Shown here piece after piece: positions 5,277-9,243 of a DNA stretch of 9,243 bases. Both the position numbers and the translations under genes were made by a program. The DNA is taken from NCBI GenBank assembly GCA_049644345.1, contig JBARRS010000044.1:1-9243 (forward strand). The letters are read 5' to 3'. Every line of letters begins with the position of its first letter. The stretch's first letter is position 1. The DNA is from JBARRS01 sp049644345. Its GTDB lineage: Bacteria > Actinomycetota > Thermoleophilia > Gaiellales > Gaiellaceae. The notes under the pieces are model-generated. The model did no database searches. It was not told the DNA's origin and saw nothing but the letters and a program-made list of their open reading frames with translations.

Positions 5277-6088
5277 GCGGCTGCCTCGATCTCCGCGAGC
5301 TCCACGTGCTCGACCTTGCCCAGCGGGAGCTGGAGAAAACGCTCGCCGAGCGAGCGGAAGAGCTCCGGGTCTCCCGTGGTCAGGAACCGGTACGAGCCCT
5401 CGCGCTCGCCCTCGTTCTCGATCCCCTTGCGGGCGAGTGTCTCGGCCACCTCCCGCGCCGTCTCCTCGGCTGAGAAGACGAGCGTGACGCCGCGGCCGAA
5501 CACCCGCTGCAGCACGGGGCGGATCAGCGGGTAGTGGGTGCAGCCCAGGATGACCGTGTCGACCTTCGCCTCCTTGAGGGGCGCCGCGTACTCGCGCACT
5601 GCCTCGACGACCTCCTCGTGGGGACCGGAGTCCTCGATCAGCGGCACGAGCCGCGGGCAGGCGACCGCGTGGAGCCGGGCGCCCGCATCGAGCGTCCGGA
5701 CGAGGTCGGCGTAGCGGCCCGCGTCGACCGTCGCCTGCGTCGCGAGCAGGCCGATGCGGCGGTTCCGCGTCGCCTGGACCGCCGCGTGCGCCTCCGGCGT
5801 GATCACGCCGACGACCGGGACCGACAGCTGCTCCTGAAGGTCGGGCAGAGCAGCAGAGGTGGCGGCATTGCACGCCGCGAGGATCAACTTCACGCCCTGG
5901 CCCTCGAGGTACGCGCCGATCTCCGCCGCGAAGCGGCGCAGCTCCTCGAGCGGCCGCGGCCCATACGGCAGCCGTGCATGGTCGCCGAGGTAGACGAAGT
6001 CCTCGTTCGGCATCGTCACGAGACACTCGTGGAGGACGGTCAATCCGCCCACGCCGGAGTCGAAGACGCCGATCGGCCGCGCGTCCAT
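5273..6088 (-). CDS. murI: Glutamate racemase
   Basis: Interconverts L- and D-glutamate without cofactor, supplying D-Glu for peptidoglycan precursors; cytoplasmic. The protein has 271 residues. The N-terminal motif IGVFDSGVGGLTV (6-18) carries Asp10 and Ser11; YLGDHARLPYG (33-43) follows. The first catalytic Cys is Cys73 in AACNAATS, and the second is Cys183 in GCTHYPL (182-188) with His185. Residue 75, normally Thr or Ser in the family's CNTA/CNSA motif, is Ala here (codon GCC on the minus strand). CPRLVPLIE (144-152) is also typical. The ATG at 6088 is chosen because it gives the canonical short N-terminus; the longer in-frame reading to 6172 fills the regulatory gap. There is no ribosome binding site, but TAGAAT ends 7 nt upstream. 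It is the first gene of the operon with rph, the mgtC-like gene and rdgB. Confidence 0.95.
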   Translation of the reverse strand: MDARPIGVFDSGVGGLTVLHECLVTMPNEDFVYLGDHARLPYGPRPLEELRRFAAEIGAYLEGQGVKLILAACNAATSAALPDLQEQLSVPVVGVITPEAHAAVQATRNRRIGLLATQATVDAGRYADLVRTLDAGARLHAVACPRLVPLIEDSGPHEEVVEAVREYAAPLKEAKVDTVILGCTHYPLIRPVLQRVFGRGVTLVFSAEETAREVAETLARKGIENEGEREGSYRFLTTGDPELFRSLGERFLQLPLGKVEHVELAEIEAAA

Positions 6089-6095
6089 CGCGGCG

Positions 6096-6101
6096 ATTCT
6101 A
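6096..6101 (-). promoter_or_regulatory. Predicted -10 box of a leaderless murI operon promoter
   Basis: TAGAAT on the minus strand matches five of six bases of TATAAT and ends 7 nt before the murI ATG, so transcription would start at or beside the ATG. No clear -35 is seen at 17-18 nt. The absence of a Shine-Dalgarno sequence fits a leaderless message. Confidence 0.5.
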
Positions 6102-6121
6102 GAAGCGCAGCCCGACCGCAC

Positions 6122-6149
6122 GCCCTGGCGCCGCTCCAGATTCCAGGGC
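6122..6149. repeat. 7-bp inverted repeat in the murI / secreted-protein divergent region
   Basis: GCCCTGG (6122-6128) and CCAGGGC (6143-6149) form a perfect inverted repeat with a 14-nt spacer. The arm centres are 21 bp apart, two turns of B-DNA, as expected for a dimeric regulator. The left arm lies where the -35 of the murI promoter would be, and the right arm touches a weak -10 candidate (CACAAT, 6149-6154) for the plus-strand gene. The repeat is seen; an operator role is inferred. Confidence 0.4.
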
Positions 6150-6188
6150 ACAATCCGCCGGATCGGGGTCACGAGAAGGAAGGGGAGA

Positions 6189-7244
6189 ATGAGGATCCGA
6201 GTGTTCCTCGTCGCGTGTGCGTCTTTGCCGGTGCTCGCCTTCGCCGCCCCCGCGCTTGCGACCTACACGAAGCCCCGCCTCGTCGTCAACGAGTTCTCGT
6301 ACGCCAAGGGCGCGGCGACAACAGTCGAGTTCATCGCGGACACGAGCAAGAGCGAGGACGCGACCCAGAACGTCACGATCTACGTCGCACAGGGGTACAA
6401 GTTCACACTCGGACAGGCACCGGGCTCGCCGATCGGGGACCTTTTCGGCACGGTCCTGCGGCGTGCGACGGGCAGCGGCAATCTGGTGCGCCTGACCGGC
6501 TCCGTGAACGTCGGCAACGCAACGGACTGGGTCACTCAGGCCACGCTCTGCACCGGGACGCCAACACACCAGGCCTTCTGGGTCATGAACGGCACCTTCG
6601 CCGGCAACGCACTGCAGATCCCCATCTTCTTCGACACGATCACGACCGGACCAGAGGCGGCGTTCGCCTCCGCGAAGCTCCAGGTTTGCTTCCAGTCTCC
6701 GTACGTGCCGGCGGCGGCGGGCGGGGCACCGGCCGGTGCGCAGCTCGTCACCACGCTGTTCTCGATCGCCCCCGTCTTCAAGAATCCGGGCACGAGCGGG
6801 CTCACGAGGTGGCCGAGCCTGTTCACGCCCTTCTCGCCGGGGACCGCGAACGCGAACGCCGGCGGGACCGTCGAGAGCCGGGCGGTCGTACCGGTCGGGT
6901 CCTCGCTCACGCTCGCCTCGAAGAACGTGGGGTCCGGCGTACAGCTCTTCGGCCGCCTGCGCGTGAGCGGGAAGCCGCTGCCGAACGGTCCTGTCGACCT
7001 CTACTCCGGCCCGAAGCCGAGCAACGTCGCGAAGTTCGTGGGCACGCGCAAGTCGAAGAAGAACGGGAGCTACCGCTTCAACCGGAGGCGCGCCAAGAAG
7101 AAGACCTTCTTCCAGGCGGTCTTCGGGCCGCTGGACGTCAAGGCCGCCGGTTTCTGCGCGACGCCCAGAGCCCCCGGCGGCTGCGTCAGCGCGACGCTGA
7201 GCGAGCTCGACAGCCGAATCGTCAAGGTGCCGGGGCGGCGCTAG
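6189..7244 (+). CDS. Secreted protein of unknown function with basic beta-sandwich-like C-terminal domain
   Basis: A 351-residue protein I do not recognise. Residues 1-24 look like a Sec signal peptide: basic MRIR, a hydrophobic core, and the cleavage motif ALA before Thr25. The mature part has two regions. Residues 25-235 are beta-rich and small-residue-rich, with one likely disulfide pair (Cys121, Cys167) and aromatic-rich stretches such as AFWVMNGTFAG and PIFFDTIT. Residues 248-315 have the pattern of an Ig-like or prealbumin-like domain (LFGRLRVSGKPLPNGPVDLY, then GTRKSKKNGSYRF) and are strongly basic. A tail carries a second Cys pair (323, 332). The ATG at 6189 has a purine-rich leader (GGAAGGGGAGA), a clear ribosome binding site. 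It diverges from murI, and the amidotransferase gene starts 9 nt after its stop. Cell-wall or extracellular binding is possible but not shown. Confidence 0.85.
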   Translation: MRIRVFLVACASLPVLAFAAPALATYTKPRLVVNEFSYAKGAATTVEFIADTSKSEDATQNVTIYVAQGYKFTLGQAPGSPIGDLFGTVLRRATGSGNLVRLTGSVNVGNATDWVTQATLCTGTPTHQAFWVMNGTFAGNALQIPIFFDTITTGPEAAFASAKLQVCFQSPYVPAAAGGAPAGAQLVTTLFSIAPVFKNPGTSGLTRWPSLFTPFSPGTANANAGGTVESRAVVPVGSSLTLASKNVGSGVQLFGRLRVSGKPLPNGPVDLYSGPKPSNVAKFVGTRKSKKNGSYRFNRRRAKKKTFFQAVFGPLDVKAAGFCATPRAPGGCVSATLSELDSRIVKVPGRR

Positions 7245-7247
7245 CCT
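7219..7247 (+). promoter_or_regulatory. Predicted leaderless promoter of the amidotransferase gene
   Basis: TCGTCA (7219-7224) and TAGCCT (7242-7247) are 17 nt apart, and the -10 ends 6 nt before the ATG at 7254. The -10 overlaps the TAG stop of the preceding gene. No ribosome binding site lies before the ATG. The -10 hexamer is identical to the one proposed for pyrF. Confidence 0.4.
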
Positions 7248-7253
7248 CCGACC

Positions 7254-7937
7254 ATGGACGTGCTCGCGGTCACCCACGGCGCCGACGCGCCGGCCGGCGT
7301 GTTCGGCGACGTGGTCGTCGAGGCCGGTCACCGGCTGAACACCTGGAGCGCCCTCCGCGGCGCTCCTCCTGAGGACTACGACGCGCTGCTCGTCTTCGGC
7401 GGCTCGATGCACGCCGACGAGGAAGAGCGCCATCCGTGGCTTGTGGACGAGCTCGACTTCCTCGGCCGCGCGCTCGAAGGAGGGACGCCGGTGCTCGGCG
7501 TCTGTCTCGGTGCCCAGCTCCTGGCAAAAGCGGCCGGCGCGGACGTCTACCGGGCGGACGCGCCGGAGATCGGCTGGTACGAGGTAGAGCTGACGGAGGC
7601 GGCCGGCGCCGACCCCGTCCTCGGAGGGCTGCCGTCGCGGTTCGAGGCCTTGCAGTGGCACCACTACACCTTCGACCTCCCCGCCGGAGCGGTCGAGCTC
7701 GCCGGCAACGCATACCACCAGGCGTTCCGAGTCGGCCCGGCCGCGTGGGGCATCCAGTTCCACGCGGAGGTGACGCCGGCGACCGTCGATCGATGGATCG
7801 ACGAGGCCAGGGACGACATCCCGGGTCCTCCGGAGCAGCTGCGCGCACGTACGCGGCAGCTGATCGGGCGCTGGAACCAGCTCGGCCGCAGCCTCGCCGG
7901 AGCGTTCCTCGAGCAGGCGTCGCTCGTCCGCAGCTGA
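7254..7937 (+). CDS. Class I glutamine amidotransferase-like protein
   Basis: A stand-alone 227-residue GATase1-fold protein similar to the glutaminase part of GMP synthase. It would release ammonia from glutamine or hydrolyse a related gamma-glutamyl substrate in the cytoplasm. The oxyanion region VFGGSMHADEE (47-57) is followed by the nucleophile elbow GVCLGAQLLA (82-91) with Cys84, then LQWHHYTFDLPAGA (133-146) and GIQFHAEV (166-173) giving His170 and Glu172; the catalytic triad is complete. No synthetase domain is fused or adjacent, so the acceptor substrate is unknown. The ATG at 7254 lies 9 nt after the stop of the secreted-protein gene and lacks a Shine-Dalgarno sequence, but a TAGCCT box precedes it. 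The 3' end faces the sulfurtransferase gene with only 6 bp between stop codons. Residues after about 180 form a helical C-terminal tail. Confidence 0.9.
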   Translation: MDVLAVTHGADAPAGVFGDVVVEAGHRLNTWSALRGAPPEDYDALLVFGGSMHADEEERHPWLVDELDFLGRALEGGTPVLGVCLGAQLLAKAAGADVYRADAPEIGWYEVELTEAAGADPVLGGLPSRFEALQWHHYTFDLPAGAVELAGNAYHQAFRVGPAAWGIQFHAEVTPATVDRWIDEARDDIPGPPEQLRARTRQLIGRWNQLGRSLAGAFLEQASLVRS

Positions 7938-7943
7938 AGGGAA

Positions 7944-8732
7944 TCAGCGCTCGACGGGGAGCTCGTCATGGCGCGACCACTCGTGCCAGGAGCCGGCGTA
8001 GTTGCGGGCGCGGTAGCCGGCCGAGCGAAGCGCGAGCGCGGCGAGCGCGGATCGTGAGCCTGAGTGGCAGTACGCGACGATCTCCGCGCCCTCCGGCAGG
8101 CCGACAAGGCCGCGGATTCGCTCCTCCGGCAGCGGCCGTCCCGGCGCCTCGAAGAGCTCCGTGTGCTCGAGCCGGCGTGCACCGGGGATGTGGCCCTGGC
8201 GCGGATCGCACGGAGCGCCGTTGCGTCCCGCGTACTCCTCCTCCGTCCGCACGTCCAGGAGCGTCAGGGTGGGGTCATCGAGCCGCGAGAGGAGCTCATC
8301 GCGGGACGGGATCGCATCGAGCCTCGGCTCGAACTCGACCTTCAGGTGCTCGAGCTCGACCTGGCCCATCTCCAGCTCCCCAGGCCACGCGGCGATCCCG
8401 CCCAATAGCACGCTGACGCGCGGATGGCCGGCGAGCTCGGCCAGCTGTGCCGAAGGCATGGCGCCGACGCCGTCCCCGCGGTCGTAGAGGACGAGCCGCT
8501 TCTCCGCTGTGACGCCGTGCCGGCGCAGGCGCAGGCCGACCTCCTTCGCCAGCTCCTCGAGGCGCTCACGGTCGCTCATCGGGGACGGCGAGCCGAGGAC
8601 GAGCGGTTTCGAGCCGGGGATATGCCCGCGCGCATGCGCGTTCGGACCGCGCACGTCGCCCACGAAGAGGTCCTCGTCGTCCAGATGCTCTTCGAGCCAG
8701 GCAACGTCGACGACGGGCGGCAGCTCAGGCAC
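7944..8732 (-). CDS. Two-domain sulfurtransferase (rhodanese / 3-mercaptopyruvate type)
   Basis: Transfers sulfane sulfur from thiosulfate or 3-mercaptopyruvate to cyanide or a thiol acceptor, in the cytoplasm. The 262 residues hold two rhodanese domains, as is usual for this family. Domain 1 (about 5-120) has FVGDVRG (23-29) and GHIPGS (36-41) but carries Asp84 (LVLYDRGDG) at the active-site position, so it is the expected non-catalytic half. Domain 2 (about 138-258) has LLDVRTEEEY, GHIPGA and the active-site loop YCHSGSRS with Cys222. That loop sequence does not clearly separate thiosulfate from mercaptopyruvate specificity. The start is GTG at 8732 with GGGAG 10 nt upstream; it overlaps the end of the alpha/beta hydrolase gene by 8 nt, so the two are co-transcribed and probably translationally coupled. 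Confidence 0.93.
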   Translation of the reverse strand: MPELPPVVDVAWLEEHLDDEDLFVGDVRGPNAHARGHIPGSKPLVLGSPSPMSDRERLEELAKEVGLRLRRHGVTAEKRLVLYDRGDGVGAMPSAQLAELAGHPRVSVLLGGIAAWPGELEMGQVELEHLKVEFEPRLDAIPSRDELLSRLDDPTLTLLDVRTEEEYAGRNGAPCDPRQGHIPGARRLEHTELFEAPGRPLPEERIRGLVGLPEGAEIVAYCHSGSRSALAALALRSAGYRARNYAGSWHEWSRHDELPVER

Positions 8733-9243
8733 GCTCGAGCAACTCCCTCAGCACGCGCCCGAACTCCTCGGCCCGCTCCAGGCTCGGCAGGTGGCCGCAG
8801 CCCGCGAAGACGTGCGCCCGGGCGTCCGGCATCGACTCCGCCAGTGCCCGGGCTTCCTCGGGCGAGAAGAAGGGATCGTGCTCGCCCACCGCCACGAGCG
8901 CGGGACCCTCGAACGAACGCGCCGCCTGGGTCGAATCTGGCCGGTCGCGCATCGCCTCGATCGCGGCGACGAGCTCGTCGGGCGCCCGCTCGAGCGCAAG
9001 CGACCGAGCTCGCGCCACCACTTCGGCGTCAGCTTCCTCGGGGAAGAGCCGCGGCCTCATCTCGTCCCAGAGCGCCTCGACGCCCTGCTCCGAGATCAGC
9101 CGGATCGTCTCGTCGCGCCCGGCCCGCCGCTCCGGCGTGTCAGCCTCCGCGCGGGAGCCGACGAGCGCGAGCGCCTGCACTCGGTCGGGCGCCCGGCGGA
9201 GGAGAGCTAGGGCACAGTAGCCCCCCATCGACGCGCCGATCGC
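8725..9243 (-). CDS. Alpha/beta hydrolase (5' end cut by window edge)
   Basis: The C-terminal 172 residues of an alpha/beta-hydrolase-fold enzyme; the substrate cannot be told. The frame stays open to base 9243, and the first residues in the window read AIGASMGGYCALALL, the nucleophile elbow G-x-S-x-G with the catalytic Ser. The ATG at 9228 is therefore the Met inside this motif and not the true start, which lies outside the window. The catalytic acid is the Asp of VAVGEHDPFFSPEE, and the catalytic His lies in GCGHLPSLE near the C-terminus, so the triad is complete. The helical cap between them (about AEADTPERRAG to DELVAAIEAM) is typical of the esterase, lactonase or 3-oxoadipate enol-lactonase-like group. 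It overlaps the sulfurtransferase gene by 8 nt and is the upstream partner of that pair. Confidence 0.9.
   Translation of the reverse strand, partial: AIGASMGGYCALALLRRAPDRVQALALVGSRAEADTPERRAGRDETIRLISEQGVEALWDEMRPRLFPEEADAEVVARARSLALERAPDELVAAIEAMRDRPDSTQAARSFEGPALVAVGEHDPFFSPEEARALAESMPDARAHVFAGCGHLPSLERAEEFGRVLRELLERA

Noticed and set aside
5277..6026. N-terminal extension of RNase PH over murI
   Set aside because: It is a shifted-frame shadow of MurI; RNase PH begins at the DGRRPDELRP motif with the TTG at 5276.
6207..6218. Lipobox-like LVAC at residues 7-10 of the secreted protein
   Set aside because: Only five hydrophobic residues precede the Cys, too few for a lipoprotein signal; the hydrophobic stretch continues to a good signal-peptidase I site (ALA before Thr25).
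5534..7372. 612-codon plus-strand open frame
   Set aside because: It runs antisense to murI and out of frame with the secreted-protein gene; the composition is dominated by Arg with no recognisable domain.
7933..7948. Small hairpin (GCTGA / TCAGC) between two convergent stop codons
   Set aside because: A 5-bp stem largely made by facing TGA stop codons; no U-run on either side, so it is too weak to call a terminator.
8481..8485. Loss of the active-site Cys in the first rhodanese domain (Asp84)
   Set aside because: This is normal for tandem-domain sulfurtransferases, where only the second domain is catalytic.

Overview
The window is a gene-dense, very GC-rich stretch of bacterial chromosome. 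GC composition, frequent GTG/TTG starts, almost no intergenic space, an apparent mix of leaderless and Shine-Dalgarno genes and the gene complement fit a high-GC actinobacterial lineage. My best guess is Thermoleophilia (Gaiellales/Solirubrobacterales), but that placement is inference and was not tested by comparison. I see no tRNA, rRNA, insertion sequence, phage gene or CRISPR array. No gap between genes exceeds about 100 bases.

Layout: (1) 1-2484, all minus strand, transcribed right to left: a Roadblock/LC7 protein with a basic tail, a coupled small membrane protein, orotate phosphoribosyltransferase (pyrE), an HU-type DNA-binding protein with a glycine-rich tail, and orotidine-5'-phosphate decarboxylase (pyrF, cut by the left edge). 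PyrE and PyrF are the last two enzymes of UMP synthesis. The hup gene sits between them as a self-contained unit with its own predicted promoter and a strong hairpin after it. (2) 2520-3338, plus strand: a YihY-family membrane protein, divergent from the Roadblock gene across 35 bp. (3) 3312-6088, minus strand: a tight overlapping operon murI - rph - mgtC-like - rdgB, joining peptidoglycan precursor supply, RNA 3'-end trimming, a membrane protein and nucleotide-pool sanitation. Its end overlaps the yihY end by 27 bp. (4) 6189-7937, plus strand: a secreted protein of unknown function and a class I glutamine amidotransferase-like protein. (5) 7944-9243, minus strand: a two-domain sulfurtransferase overlapped by an upstream alpha/beta hydrolase cut by the right edge.

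Most genes are housekeeping or widespread families. The less ordinary points are: a possible split between promoter-proximal ATG genes that look leaderless (TANNNT box 6-7 nt before the start, no ribosome binding site) and internal GTG/TTG genes with Shine-Dalgarno sequences; an mgtC-like gene inside the usual rph-rdgB pair; a Thr-to-Ala change next to the first catalytic Cys of MurI; a two-turn dyad in the murI/secreted-protein divergent region; the HU glycine tail; and the unrecognised secreted protein. I did not find a clearly new multi-gene system.
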